Source: Nostoc linckia NIES-25 (GTDB lineage Bacteria; Cyanobacteriota; Cyanobacteriia; Cyanobacteriales; Nostocaceae). Taken from it: a stretch of 64,000 nucleotides of DNA. The DNA lies in NCBI RefSeq assembly GCF_002368035.1, contig NZ_AP018222.1:2568471-2632470 (forward strand). The letters are read 5' to 3'. The position numbers and the translations under genes were made by a program. Shown here piece after piece: positions 8,238 through 18,403 of this stretch. Each line of letters opens with the position of its first letter. Within the stretch, counting starts at the first letter, position 1. The notes under the pieces were generated by a model. The model did not search any database. It was not told where the DNA came from and saw only the letters and a program-made list of their open reading frames with translations.

Positions 8238-10010
8238 TTACGATGCCACCTGAGCAGCAGTCCGAGTCCGGCGTCTTCTCCCATCGGCAACTTTCACCGG
8301 CGGTTCCTCAGGAATTTGCATCAACAAAGTCACAGATGGTTGACATTGCAATTCTCTGCGGATGGAACGTTGCAATTCTCGCTCCAAAGTTCCTTGCAAC
8401 CCACCCCAATCTATATCTGCTGCTTCACCTTCCCCAGCAGCAAATTCTGACCAGCGCACAGTGAGAATTTCTTCAATTCGCTGTTGTACCCATTTTTGCA
8501 ACAGCGATCGCTCTAAACTTGTAACTACACCCCGCAGGTGAATTTCTGGTTTTGCCAAGAGTTTACCGTTCCAATCGATGGCGGCGGCAATGGTAACAAT
8601 ACCTTCTTCTGCCATACGTTGCCGTTCTTGCAGCACTGTGGCACTTACCATACCAGAACTTGTGGTATCTACCAGTTCAATACCAGATGGCACCTTACCA
8701 GCAACCCGAATGGAGTTTTCAGTCAGTTCTATGACATCACCATTTTGAATAACTATCATGTTCTCTGCTGGTATGCCCATACTCTGAGCCGTTTGGGCGT
8801 GCTTCACCAGCATTCGATGTTCGCCGTGGAATGGGACAAAGAACTTCGGTTGAGTTAAGGCAATCATTAACTTTTGGTCTTCCTGACAGCCGTGACCGGA
8901 GACGTGAATTCCTTTATCGCGACCATAGACCACATTTGCCCCTTGAATCATCAATTTATCAATGGTATTGACTACAGCGATGGTATTTCCGGGAATGGGG
9001 TTAGCAGAGAAGACTACTGTATCGCCTTGACGGATTTTAATGTGGGGGTGTTCTTTATTAGCTATGCGGGTCATTGCTGACATTGGTTCGCCTTGGGAAC
9101 CTGTAGTCAGAATCAACACACTTTCATCTGGCAGGTTGCGGACTGCGTTTAATGGTTGCAGCAGATTATCTTCACACTTGATGTAACCTAAATTACGAGC
9201 ATGAGCAATCAAATTCAACATGGAACGGCCAACCACGGTCACTACCCGGTTATGCTTCTTCGCTAAATCCAAAATCATGTTGATGCGATGGACGCTAGAA
9301 GCAAAGGTGGTGACGAATAATCGCCCGGTGGCTTGACTAAATACTCGGTCAAGATTGGGATAAACTGAACGTTCTGAAGGTGTAAATCCTGGCACTTCAG
9401 AATTAGTGGAATCACTTAGCAAACAAAGGACGCCTTTTTCACCATGTTCTGCTAGGCGTTGCAGGTCAAATTTTTCTCCATCGACTGGCGTGTGGTCAAT
9501 TTTAAAATCGCCGGTGTGGATAATTACCCCAAGTGGCGTATGAATGGCAACAGTGAAACTATCAGCTATAGAATGAGTATTACGGATATATTCCACTAAA
9601 AAGTTTTTGCCAATCCGCACGACATCACGGGGTAGAACTTTTCTTAATTCTGTGCGATCGCGTACTCCTGCTTCTTCTAATTTACCCTCTAGCATCGCCA
9701 TTGCTAGTCTTGGCCCATAGATCGCAGGTATTTCAAATTGCTTAAGATGAAAAGCAATCCCACCAATATGGTCTTCATGACCGTGGGTAACGATCATCCC
9801 TTTAATTTTGTGATGGTTTTCTCGCAGATAGGTCGTATCTGGGAGAACAATGTTGACTCCGTGCATCGCTTCTGTGGGAAAAGCCAATCCTGCGTCTAAC
9901 AGAACAATTTCATCTTCGTACTCGAAAACACAGGTATTCTTTCCAATTTCATGCAAACCGCCTAAAGGAATAATTTTCAAGGCGGAATTACTAGCTTCGT
10001 TTTTAGCCAT
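8238..10010 (-). CDS. rnj: Ribonuclease J
   Basis: Metallo-beta-lactamase / beta-CASP ribonuclease of 590 residues involved in mRNA turnover and rRNA processing, with 5'-to-3' exonuclease and endonuclease activity in the family. The N terminus reads IIPLGGLHEIGKN, followed by the zinc motif THGHEDHIGG (about residues 76-85), the third zinc region HTGDFK, and beta-CASP motifs such as TTGSQGEP and VSGHGCQED. The C-terminal region after residue 550 is basic (GRRRRTRTAAQ). It is downstream of dapA in the same direction, separated by 376 bases, so it probably has its own promoter. The asd-dapA-rnj beside tig-clpP-clpX order is familiar from other cyanobacteria. Confidence 0.95.
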   Translation of the reverse strand: MAKNEASNSALKIIPLGGLHEIGKNTCVFEYEDEIVLLDAGLAFPTEAMHGVNIVLPDTTYLRENHHKIKGMIVTHGHEDHIGGIAFHLKQFEIPAIYGPRLAMAMLEGKLEEAGVRDRTELRKVLPRDVVRIGKNFLVEYIRNTHSIADSFTVAIHTPLGVIIHTGDFKIDHTPVDGEKFDLQRLAEHGEKGVLCLLSDSTNSEVPGFTPSERSVYPNLDRVFSQATGRLFVTTFASSVHRINMILDLAKKHNRVVTVVGRSMLNLIAHARNLGYIKCEDNLLQPLNAVRNLPDESVLILTTGSQGEPMSAMTRIANKEHPHIKIRQGDTVVFSANPIPGNTIAVVNTIDKLMIQGANVVYGRDKGIHVSGHGCQEDQKLMIALTQPKFFVPFHGEHRMLVKHAQTAQSMGIPAENMIVIQNGDVIELTENSIRVAGKVPSGIELVDTTSSGMVSATVLQERQRMAEEGIVTIAAAIDWNGKLLAKPEIHLRGVVTSLERSLLQKWVQQRIEEILTVRWSEFAAGEGEAADIDWGGLQGTLERELQRSIRRELQCQPSVTLLMQIPEEPPVKVADGRRRRTRTAAQVAS

Positions 10011-10386
10011 TTTCTCCTTAGTTGTTACTTTTTGTTAATTTAAGTTGATAGTTAACGATCTTGTATTTCAAACAACCTCAGTTGTCTTTTTACTCAGTCC
10101 CAAAGCAATCTTGTTTTAATTGAGATTTTTTATTGTTTATTCAATAAAAATGACAATACACTAAAGGATTCATAGTATATCTATTAGTCCTAACACAGGT
10201 TTTTAAATAGTAATACCAATTTGAAATTTGAAAACTTAGTAATACGAATGGATTCACATAATTCTTTATTCAGAAATCAACCTCAATTTAACATCCACAA
10301 TGGTATAAGTTGCTAACAATTACGGTCATTAGTTTATATGTATGTTTAGTAAGCAGGCCTATTAGTAGCACTCAAAGATCTGGTGG
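10011..10386. other. Intergenic region upstream of rnj
   Basis: 376 AT-rich bases between dapA and rnj. A run at 10165-10275 is rich in TA and could hold the rnj promoter, but no clear -35/-10 pair, hairpin or repeat stands out. Confidence 0.5.
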
Positions 10387-11283
10387 CTAGATTAAACTAA
10401 GTTCTTTAAGAACTGCTTCTAACTTTTGAGTCACTTCTGAGTCAGCTTCGCATAGGGGGGGACGAGTTGAACCAACCTCCCAACCTTGAAGTTGTAATGC
10501 CTTTTTAATTGGAATCGGATTTGAAGTGAGAAATAAAGCTTTAAACAACGGGAAGAGTCGGAGATGAATCTCGCTGGCTATCTCAATTTTTCCCGCACTA
10601 AAAGCTTGGATCATCTGCTGTAGTTGGTTGCCTACCAGATGAGAAGCCACACTTACTACACCCTTTGCTCCGATCGCTAACATGGGCAAAGTCATGTAAT
10701 CATCACCAGAGTATATCTGGAATTCTTTTGGTGTCAAGCGGCGAATTTCACTTGCTCGATCTATGCTACCTGTAGATTCTTTTATCCCGATAATGTTGCT
10801 TACCTCAGCTAACTGGGCAACTGTTTCTGGCTGGAGGTTTTGCCCGGTACGACCGGGGACGTTATATAACAACAGTGGTAATTCGGGACAGGCTTGTGCT
10901 ATTGCCTGAAAGTGTGCTTTTAATCCCGCTTGCGGTGGTTTGTTGTAATAGGGAACAACCTGTAAGGAACCGTGTACTCCTATTTTAGCTGCTTTTTGGG
11001 TAGCAGCGATCGCTTCTTTGGTGGAATTTGAACCACAACCTGCTATTACCTTGGCTTTTCCTGCCACAGCCTGTAACACTTCGACAAACAACTGGTATTC
11101 CTCGTCCCAACTCAGGGTAGGGGATTCTCCTGTTGTGCCACATACCACCAATGTATCCGTACCATTGTTGGCTAGATGCGCTGCTAGTTCTGCCGCTAGC
11201 TCGTAGTTTACACTACCATCTGCTTTAAACGGCGTAACCATAGCGGTTAAAACATTGCCAAAATCTCCCACCCTGTTTGTCAC
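10387..11283 (-). CDS. dapA: 4-hydroxy-tetrahydrodipicolinate synthase
   Basis: Condenses pyruvate with aspartate semialdehyde in the lysine and diaminopimelate pathway; cytoplasmic TIM barrel of 298 residues, normal for the family. The Schiff-base Lys is in IGIKESTGS, the catalytic Tyr in YNVPGRTG, and the substrate motif is CGTTGESPTL. The preceding gene on the same strand, asd, makes its substrate; the gap is 139 bases with STRR-like text, so co-transcription is plausible. Confidence 0.96.
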   Translation of the reverse strand: MTNRVGDFGNVLTAMVTPFKADGSVNYELAAELAAHLANNGTDTLVVCGTTGESPTLSWDEEYQLFVEVLQAVAGKAKVIAGCGSNSTKEAIAATQKAAKIGVHGSLQVVPYYNKPPQAGLKAHFQAIAQACPELPLLLYNVPGRTGQNLQPETVAQLAEVSNIIGIKESTGSIDRASEIRRLTPKEFQIYSGDDYMTLPMLAIGAKGVVSVASHLVGNQLQQMIQAFSAGKIEIASEIHLRLFPLFKALFLTSNPIPIKKALQLQGWEVGSTRPPLCEADSEVTQKLEAVLKELSLI

Positions 11284-11422
11284 TCCTAATTACCCATGTT
11301 TTTATATCTTGGTGGTTTTATATTGTAATAAGCTATTAGCAAATTGATTTAAAATGTCATTTTTTATTTGTCATTTACTTTTTGTCATCATATTTATTTC
11401 CTTAATGACTAATCGCCAATGA
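11284..11422. repeat. Short repeat text between asd and dapA
   Basis: The spacer carries TTTGTCATTTAC and AATGACTAATGACTAGTAACTAATG units (11355-11440, the last part running into the asd stop). This is the same repeat vocabulary found at 24465-24605 and inside rsmE. Confidence 0.6.
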
Positions 11423-12460
11423 CTAATGACTAGTAACTAATGGTTTGAGTAGATTTTTCTCTACCAATAATTCGGCGATTTGGATTGCATTCAAGGCTGC
11501 CCCTTTGCGAATTTGGTCGCCACATAACCATAATTCCAAGCCACAAGGATGAGAGATATCTTGACGAATTCTTCCCACTAGAACTTCGTCCCTACCTGTG
11601 GCTTCAATTGGCATGGGGAAATAATTACTTTTCCAATCTTCTACCAATTTTACCCCAGGTGCGGAATTTAGAATTTCTTTAGCTGCCTCTACACTAAAGG
11701 GAGTTGCAAATTCTAAATTAATTGCTTCCGAGTGGGCGCGAAGTACGGGAACCCGTACACAAGTCGCAGTAATTCTGATTTGCTGGCTGCCAAAAATCTT
11801 TCGGGTTTCGTTGACCATTTTCATTTCTTCCTCACAATAACCCAAATCGTTTAATGGGGAGTTATGCGGGAATAAATTAAATGCCAATGGATACGGCAAT
11901 ACTTCGGCAACTGGTGGCTGTCCTTGTAGTATAGCGCTGGTTTGGGTTTTCACTTCTGCCATTGCTCTTGCCCCAGCGCCACTAGCAGATTGGTAAGTTG
12001 AGGCTACAATACGTTGCACTGGTTTAACTTGATGCAATGGCCATACTGCCACCGCCATTAAAATTGTTGTGCAGTTGGGGTTAGCAATAATGCCTTGGTG
12101 ATTAGCTGCGGCTTGGGGATTTACTTCTGGTACTACTAAAGGGACTTCCGGGTTCATCCGAAAGGCACTGGAATTATCAATTACCACTGCGCCCTTTTCC
12201 ACAGCGACGCCTGCCCAAGTTTTAGATGTAGATCCACCCGCACTAGCCAGTACAATATCAACGTTTTCAAAAGCGCCATCGCTCACTGGCTCTACTGGTA
12301 TATTTTCCCCATTAAACCGCAGCGATCGCCCTGCACTCCGCTCCGATGCCAATAACTTTAACTCAGCAACGGGAAAAGCACGGCTTTCTAATAATTCCAG
12401 CAACTCTGTGCCAACGGCACCAGTCGCCCCCAAAATAGCTATACGATAAGATTTAGACAA
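11423..12460 (-). CDS. asd: Aspartate-semialdehyde dehydrogenase
   Basis: NADP-dependent reduction of aspartyl phosphate to aspartate semialdehyde, the branch point for lysine, threonine and methionine. Residues 8-13 are the nucleotide-binding GATGAVG, the catalytic Cys is in NPNCTT (about residue 128) and the catalytic His in RVPVLRAHSEAI. At 345 residues it is of usual length. It leads the asd-dapA pair on the minus strand and is divergent from tig across a 980-base gap. Confidence 0.96.
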   Translation of the reverse strand: MSKSYRIAILGATGAVGTELLELLESRAFPVAELKLLASERSAGRSLRFNGENIPVEPVSDGAFENVDIVLASAGGSTSKTWAGVAVEKGAVVIDNSSAFRMNPEVPLVVPEVNPQAAANHQGIIANPNCTTILMAVAVWPLHQVKPVQRIVASTYQSASGAGARAMAEVKTQTSAILQGQPPVAEVLPYPLAFNLFPHNSPLNDLGYCEEEMKMVNETRKIFGSQQIRITATCVRVPVLRAHSEAINLEFATPFSVEAAKEILNSAPGVKLVEDWKSNYFPMPIEATGRDEVLVGRIRQDISHPCGLELWLCGDQIRKGAALNAIQIAELLVEKNLLKPLVTSH

Positions 12461-13440
12461 ACTCGCTTCCTCCTTTAAGAGGTTTCTGTGTAATTTTTAG
12501 AACAATTGTCAATTTACTTATATTTAAATGGCGATCGCACTCTAGAAATACATTTTGAATAAATTTAGATTTTTTTCTAATTTACTTTATCTCTATCAAT
12601 CCAATATAATTATTTTTTTGGTTTAGTTATTTCATCAATTTAAGTATGTTGCATTTTACAATCATTTTTATTCAATTTTTACATTAATTTTAAACTATAT
12701 ATTACTATACAACAAATTGCCATTTAAATTAATGATATTGCTATATCTGCACTTGAGCTTTTCGGAGGCGTTATACGTATAAATGTCTTAGTTGCAAAAT
12801 GCATTATCCAAATCACAAATATACTGTAAATTTCAACTAAATCAAGCTAACACAACATTAAACTTAGCTATTGGGCTAGACAACAGATGCACTCTGCTAC
12901 AACAAGTTAATAGCTAGACTAAATACTACAACTATAACTTTAGAGTACTAACTACTCGTTGAGAACCAGGATATCACGGTGTCAGCCAAGTGGATAATTA
13001 ATTCGTGAGTTCTCAGTTGATTTGTGGGAGTGGGAAGTTGGGAGATGAGGACATAGCTTCGCCAAGGGAAAAGGGTAAAGGTTAAAGGGAAAAGAGAGAT
13101 CTTTCCTTTCCCCTTTGCCCCTTGCCCCTTCCCCATACCCAATAATGCCCACTTGCCCTGAGCGTAGCTGTACCCCTACTCTTAAGCAAGCTACGCGTAG
13201 CGTCTCGCTCCAGAAGGGATGCCCTATGCCCAATGACTAATTGTTATGAAGCTAAAGTGTCAAGTCTTTGAACATTGGCAGTAAACTAGATCTTTGCCCC
13301 AGGACAACCATCCATTTTTGGATATCATAAAGCCTTGTGGCAACCTCCCATTGCCCCTAAGAGACATCAAGCCATAAACGCGATTAGTTGCGTCTTGTGT
13401 GTACTCGGAGTTTAAAATACCAGAAAACTAGAGACGAAAC
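12461..13440. other. Long divergent intergenic region between asd and tig
   Basis: 980 bases. The asd-proximal 400 bases are very AT-rich. 13040-13135 holds a GGGAAAAGGG-type array with its complement (TTTCCCCTTTGCCCC), and 13155-13215 holds a GC-rich palindromic repeat (CTACGCGTAGCGTCTCGC) that recurs near 18470, 26745 and 52560. No gene or known RNA is recognised. The 60 bases before tig are unique sequence and probably hold its promoter. Confidence 0.55.
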
Positions 13441-14880
13441 ATGAAAGTCACCCAGGAAAAACTTCCCGCCAGCCAAATTGGCTTGGAAATAGAAATTACG
13501 CCGGAAATTACCAAGCAAACTTACGAACAAGTCATTAAAAACTTAGCGAGTACTGCCAATATTCCTGGGTTTCGTAAAGGCAAGGTGCCTCGGCCAATAT
13601 TGCTACAACGGCTGGGTACGACTCGAATAAAGGCAGCAGCCCTAGAAGAACTAATTCAAGATGGTATTGAGCAAGCAGTTAAACAAGAATCCATCCAGGC
13701 AATCGGTCAGCCGCAATTGCGCTCCTCGTTTGAGGATTTGATTAATAATTATGAACCTGGAAAGCCCCTAACGATTTCGGCGGCTGTTGATGTCGAGCCA
13801 GAAGTAAATCTAGTGCAGTACACTGATTTGCGTTCCCAAGCAGAGGAAATCAAGTACGATCCAGAACAAGTAGAGAACACTCTAGACAAGCAACGTGAAG
13901 AATTGGCAACATTGATTCCTGTAGAAGGACGTGCAGCCCAAATCGGTGATGTTGCTGTAGTTGATTTTAAAGGTGTGTTTTCAAAAGCCGAAGGCGAAGA
14001 GGAAACAGGCGAACCAGAGGCGATTCCTGGAGCCGAAGCAACTGATTTTCAATTAGAGTTGCAAGAAGATAAATTTATTCCAGGTTTTGTCTCTGGTATC
14101 GTGGGCATGAATCCCGGAGAAACCAAGGAAATTCCAGCGCAGTTCCCAGATCCTTATGCCAATGAAGATTTAGCAGGAAAAGCAGCAACCTTCACAGTAA
14201 CAGTCAAAGAACTCAAGGAAAAAGAGTTACCAGAATTAAATGACGACTTTGCCCAAGAAGTCAGCGATTTTGAAACTTTGGAAGAGTTACGCACCTCTCT
14301 GGTAGAGCGATATCAAAAAGAGGCTGACGAAAAAACCAAAACCAATAAGCAAGAAGCCTTGTTAACGGAACTGCTCAAGCACGTAGAAGTTGACTTGCCA
14401 GCAACGTTAATTGAGAAAGAAGTAGATGCAATGCTGACTCAAACAGCAATTCGCTTGTCTCAGCAAGGGCTAGATGTGAGAAAGTTGTTTACTCAAGATA
14501 TTATTCCGCAATTACGGGAGCGATCGCGCCCTGAAGCAATTGAGCGCCTCAAACGCTCTTTATCCTTACGAGAAGTTGGTAAACGCGAATCTATCGAAGT
14601 TACACCAGACGAAATCGCAGCCAGAGTCACAGAACTTGTACAACAGTATCCAGATGAGCAAGACATTGATGAAGAAAGATTGCGCTCAATGGTGGAGAAT
14701 GAACTTTTAACCGATAAAATCGTTGACTGGCTCCTAGAACACTCCTCAGTTGAACTTGTACCCGAAGGCTCCTTGGCTCCAGCAGAGGAAACCGAATCAA
14801 CACAATCAGACGCAGATGCCGACGCACCTGAGACAGAACAAAGCAGCGAACCTTCGACAGAAACCGCACCAGAGTCGTAA
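13441..14880 (+). CDS. tig: Trigger factor
   Basis: Ribosome-bound chaperone and peptidyl-prolyl isomerase, 479 residues. The ribosome-docking signature GFRKGKVPRP lies at residues 43-52. The FKBP-type isomerase domain spans about 155-245 (with GMNPGETKEIP), and the long helical C-terminal chaperone domain follows. The last 40 residues form an acidic, Ser/Thr/Glu-rich tail typical of cyanobacterial trigger factors. It begins the plus-strand group tig-clpP-clpX; the 371-base gap to clpP suggests that clpP-clpX also has its own promoter. Confidence 0.96.
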   Translation: MKVTQEKLPASQIGLEIEITPEITKQTYEQVIKNLASTANIPGFRKGKVPRPILLQRLGTTRIKAAALEELIQDGIEQAVKQESIQAIGQPQLRSSFEDLINNYEPGKPLTISAAVDVEPEVNLVQYTDLRSQAEEIKYDPEQVENTLDKQREELATLIPVEGRAAQIGDVAVVDFKGVFSKAEGEEETGEPEAIPGAEATDFQLELQEDKFIPGFVSGIVGMNPGETKEIPAQFPDPYANEDLAGKAATFTVTVKELKEKELPELNDDFAQEVSDFETLEELRTSLVERYQKEADEKTKTNKQEALLTELLKHVEVDLPATLIEKEVDAMLTQTAIRLSQQGLDVRKLFTQDIIPQLRERSRPEAIERLKRSLSLREVGKRESIEVTPDEIAARVTELVQQYPDEQDIDEERLRSMVENELLTDKIVDWLLEHSSVELVPEGSLAPAEETESTQSDADADAPETEQSSEPSTETAPES

Positions 14881-15251
14881 AAACCCCCCAACCATCATTC
14901 ACCAGTCTTGAGTTAAAGTACTTGTGAAATGGGTAAGCTAAAGGAGATGAGGGGCATGGAGCATCGGGCATCGGGCATTGGGCATTTGTTCAGTTGTCTT
15001 TTCTGCTTATTGCGACCGTCTGCTTCCCACATTCCCCTATCTCCCAATTCCTCAGTTGCCACAATAAAAAGAAAAATTAAAGGATTTTCGGGAAATAGTG
15101 ACACCAGTTGCGTCTGGGCTTGATAGTGTGTTACACGAGAGGAATTTATATGAGGCATAATGGTTAACACGTAGCTTAAATAAAAATCTCACTCGTCAAC
15201 AAGGCAGCCTCCGCTGCCCAGGCCTCTGTCCCAACTATCGTTAAATTTTCT
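14881..15251. other. Intergenic region between tig and clpP
   Basis: 371 bases. The first part has a repeat-like stretch (GCATCGGGCATCGGGCATTGGGCAT, 14961-14985). A possible -10 box CATAAT lies at 15155-15160, about 90 bases before clpP. No RNA gene recognised. Confidence 0.5.
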
Positions 15252-15950
15252 ATGCTTGTATCGCAGTCAGGAAATTATCCCATCAGCAACTTAAGTAAAA
15301 TAAACATTAACTCCCAGTTGAACAGCCCTAACAACATCGTGCCGATGGTGGTCGAACAATCAGGTATGGGAGAAAGGGCTTTCGACATCTACTCCCGCCT
15401 GCTGCGAGAGCGGATTATCTTTTTGGGAACGCCAATAGACGACAATGTTGCCAACTCAATTGTCGCTCAGTTGTTATTCCTAGACGCTGAAGACTCAGAA
15501 AAAGATATCCAACTGTACATTAATTCTCCTGGTGGCTCCGTCTACGCAGGGATGGCAATCTATGATACAATTCAGCAAATACGTCCTGATGTTGTTACCA
15601 TCTGTTTTGGATTAGCCGCGAGCATGGGAGCGTTTTTGCTAACAGCCGGGACTGCGGGTAAGCGAATGTCTCTTCCCGACTCCCGAATCATGATTCACCA
15701 ACCACTTGGTGGCGCTCAAGGGCAAGCTATTGACATTGAAATTCAAGCCAGAGAAATTCTTTACGTTAAGGCGAAGCTAAATCAGTTACTATCTCACCAT
15801 ACTGGTCAACCTTTAGAAAGAATCGAAGCAGACACTGAGCGCGACTTTTTCATGTCGGCAGAAGAGGCCAAAAACTACGGTTTGATCGATCAGGTCATTT
15901 CCAGGCAAAATCTTCCCACAGCAGGGGAAAACGTCACCATTCTGAAATAA
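15252..15950 (+). CDS. clpP: ATP-dependent Clp protease proteolytic subunit
   Basis: Serine protease that forms the double-heptamer chamber for ClpX. Catalytic Ser124 is in AASMGA, His149 in MIHQP, and the Asp is in ADTERD (194-198). The N-terminal 30 residues before VPMVVEQ are longer than in E. coli; the VPMV start is at codon 30, and an internal ATG at residue 32 is possible but lies after it. Nine bases separate it from clpX, so they are co-transcribed. Cyanobacteria carry several clpP paralogues; the one beside clpX pairs with it. Confidence 0.95.
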   Translation: MLVSQSGNYPISNLSKININSQLNSPNNIVPMVVEQSGMGERAFDIYSRLLRERIIFLGTPIDDNVANSIVAQLLFLDAEDSEKDIQLYINSPGGSVYAGMAIYDTIQQIRPDVVTICFGLAASMGAFLLTAGTAGKRMSLPDSRIMIHQPLGGAQGQAIDIEIQAREILYVKAKLNQLLSHHTGQPLERIEADTERDFFMSAEEAKNYGLIDQVISRQNLPTAGENVTILK

Positions 15951-15959
15951 GAGGCTGGT

Positions 15960-17300
15960 ATGTCTAAGTACGACTCCCATTTAAAATGTTCATTTTGCGG
16001 CAAGTCTCAAGAGCAGGTGCGTAAATTAATCGCGGGGCCGGGAGTCTACATCTGCGATGAATGCGTTGACTTGTGTAATGAAATACTAGACGAGGAGTTA
16101 CTCGATACGAATGGTGCAGCGGCCCAACCTGCACCAAGAGCAGAACCACCTCAAAAACGCCGTACCCGCTCTTCGAGTATTTCGTTTAATCAAATACCCA
16201 AACCAAGAGAGATTAAAAAGTATCTAGACGAACACGTTATTGGTCAAGACGAAGCCAAGAAAGTGTTATCTGTCGCCGTTTATAATCACTACAAGCGGCT
16301 GGCGATCGTTCAGTCTAAAGCCAATGGCAAAGCTGCCGCTGATGATGCGGTAGAGTTGCAAAAGTCCAATATTTTGCTAATCGGGCCTACTGGTTGCGGT
16401 AAAACTCTCTTAGCCCAAACCCTAGCGAAAATCCTTGATGTGCCCTTTGCCGTAGCCGATGCCACGACGCTGACGGAAGCAGGGTATGTGGGAGAAGATG
16501 TGGAAAATATCTTGCTGCGACTGTTGCAGGTAGCAGATTTAGACGTAGAGGAAGCCCAACGGGGAATTATCTACATCGACGAAATTGACAAAATTGCCCG
16601 CAAGAGCGAGAATCCTTCGATTACTCGCGATGTTTCCGGCGAAGGCGTGCAACAAGCCTTGCTGAAAATGTTAGAGGGAACGATCGCCAACGTACCACCC
16701 CAAGGAGGACGCAAGCATCCGTACCAAGACTGCATTCAAATTGATACCAGCAATATCTTGTTTGTCTGTGGTGGGGCTTTCGTCGGCTTAGAAAAGGTTG
16801 TAGATCAGAGAGTTGGCAAAAAAGCAATCGGTTTTGTGCAGCCGGGAGAAGGACAGTCAAAGGAAAAACGAGCAGCAGACACTCTCCGCCATCTAGAACC
16901 AGACGATCTAGTGAAATTTGGCATGATCCCAGAATTTATCGGGCGCGTGCCAATGGTAGCAGTAGTAGATCCCCTAGATGAAGAAGCGCTGATGGCGATT
17001 CTTACCCAACCACGTAGCGCCCTAGTGAAGCAGTACCAAAAACTGCTGAAGATGGATAATGTCCAGTTAGACTTTAAAGCAGATGCTCTAAAAGCGATCG
17101 CTCAAGAAGCCTACCGTCGGAAAACTGGTGCTAGAGCGTTGCGGGGCATTGTGGAAGAATTAATGCTGGATGTGATGTATGAGTTACCGTCTCGTAAAGA
17201 CGTGACACGCTGTACAGTAACACGCGAGATGGTCGAGAAGCGATCGACTGCCGAACTAATCGTACATCCATCTTCACTACCGAAGCCAGAATCAGCTTAA
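15960..17300 (+). CDS. clpX: ATP-dependent Clp protease ATP-binding subunit ClpX
   Basis: AAA+ unfoldase of 446 residues. The zinc-binding N domain has CSFCGKS and CDECVDLC; Walker A is GPTGCGKT, Walker B IIYIDEIDKI, and sensor/arginine motifs are in the GMIPEFIGRVP and TGARALRGI regions. The linker after the zinc domain is Pro/Arg-rich. It is the second gene of the clpP-clpX pair. An STRR of the AGTCATTAG type begins just after the stop. Confidence 0.96.
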   Translation: MSKYDSHLKCSFCGKSQEQVRKLIAGPGVYICDECVDLCNEILDEELLDTNGAAAQPAPRAEPPQKRRTRSSSISFNQIPKPREIKKYLDEHVIGQDEAKKVLSVAVYNHYKRLAIVQSKANGKAAADDAVELQKSNILLIGPTGCGKTLLAQTLAKILDVPFAVADATTLTEAGYVGEDVENILLRLLQVADLDVEEAQRGIIYIDEIDKIARKSENPSITRDVSGEGVQQALLKMLEGTIANVPPQGGRKHPYQDCIQIDTSNILFVCGGAFVGLEKVVDQRVGKKAIGFVQPGEGQSKEKRAADTLRHLEPDDLVKFGMIPEFIGRVPMVAVVDPLDEEALMAILTQPRSALVKQYQKLLKMDNVQLDFKADALKAIAQEAYRRKTGARALRGIVEELMLDVMYELPSRKDVTRCTVTREMVEKRSTAELIVHPSSLPKPESA

Positions 17301-17482
17301 GAGTCATTAGTCATTGGTCATTAGTCATTAATCGTTGGTCATTGGTTATTAGTCAAAAACTAAGGAGTAATAACAATGCACCAGGACAAGTGACTAATAA
17401 CAAAGCGCAAATTCCCATCGTCCTTGGCGATGGGAATTTGTAAGAGGCGACGAATGACGTAAAGACGGAGGACAAAGCACTA
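17301..17482. repeat. STRR plus perfect hairpin downstream of clpX
   Basis: TCATTAG/TCATTGG heptamers (17303-17358) are followed by a perfect 13-bp stem, CAAATTCCCATCG at 17408-17420 and its complement at 17428-17440, with a 7-base loop. There is no T-run, so a terminator role is uncertain. The flanking words GGACAAAGCGCAAA and TTTGTAAGAG recur around the hairpin at 22018-22074. Confidence 0.75.
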
Positions 17483-18403
17483 ATGCCTTACATTAATGTT
17501 CGTGGCGTTGAGCATTACTACGAATGGGTGAAAAAACCATCTGGTTCTTTGGCAAAACCAGTGATGGTTTTCATGCACGGTTGGGCTGGTTCGGCTAGAT
17601 ATTGGCGAAGTACTGCTAATGCCTTATCTGAGCAATTTGATTGTTTACTCTACGATTTGCGGGGATTTGGGCGTTCTCGTGGTAAGCCAACTATAGTCCA
17701 AGCAAGTGAATCTGTTGCTGAGTCCGAGTCACTTCAGGAACAATCAGAGGCAATAAAAGACTTAACGTATGAATTAGAAGAATATGCTGATGATTTGGCA
17801 GCTTTGTTAGATGGGTTGCATATTCAGCGTGTCTATATTAATGCTCATTCAATGGGTGCTTCTGTTGCTACTTTATTTTTTAACCGCTATCCTCAACGGG
17901 TGGAACGAGGAATTTTAACTTGTAGCGGTGTTTTTGAGTACGACGAAAAGGCATTTACAGCCTTTCATAAATTCGGCGGTTATGTAGTTAAATTCCGCCC
18001 CAAATGGTTAGGTAAAATACCATTTGTTGACCGGATGTTTATGGCTAGATTTCTGCATAGTCCTATACCGAATTCCGAACGGCAGGCTTTTTTGCAAGAT
18101 TTTCTGCAAGCAGATTATGATGCAGCATTAGGTACAATTTTTACTTCTGTTTCTAAGGCACAATCTGAATTGATGCCGCAAGAGTTTGCGAAGCTGACAG
18201 TGCCAACTTTGCTGGTAGCGGGTGAGTATGACAAGATTATTCCAGCCGAGATGGGGCGTCAAGCGGCAGCATTCAATGACAAAGTTGAATTTGTCGTGAT
18301 TCCTAATACTGCCCATTTTCCAATGTTGGAAGATGCATCAACTTATTTGCGGCGAGTACAAGAGTTTTTGCAAATTAAGACAGCAGAAGCACAAGTGGGA
18401 TAA
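17483..18403 (+). CDS. Alpha/beta-fold hydrolase
   Basis: 306 residues with the hydrolase core: oxyanion region MHGWAGSARYW, nucleophile elbow NAHSMGAS (Ser about 121), an acid in VAGEYDKIIP and the His in NTAHFPMLE. No signal peptide is seen, so it is cytoplasmic. An acidic insert (about residues 70-98, rich in Glu and Ser) lies between strand 4 and the helix before the nucleophile. The substrate cannot be told; many chromosome-encoded members act as esterases or lipases. Confidence 0.87.
   Translation: MPYINVRGVEHYYEWVKKPSGSLAKPVMVFMHGWAGSARYWRSTANALSEQFDCLLYDLRGFGRSRGKPTIVQASESVAESESLQEQSEAIKDLTYELEEYADDLAALLDGLHIQRVYINAHSMGASVATLFFNRYPQRVERGILTCSGVFEYDEKAFTAFHKFGGYVVKFRPKWLGKIPFVDRMFMARFLHSPIPNSERQAFLQDFLQADYDAALGTIFTSVSKAQSELMPQEFAKLTVPTLLVAGEYDKIIPAEMGRQAAAFNDKVEFVVIPNTAHFPMLEDASTYLRRVQEFLQIKTAEAQVG

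Noticed and set aside
8070..8464. Open frames on the plus strand overlapping the rnj end
   Set aside because: They lie opposite conserved rnj codons or in a repeat and show no protein family features.
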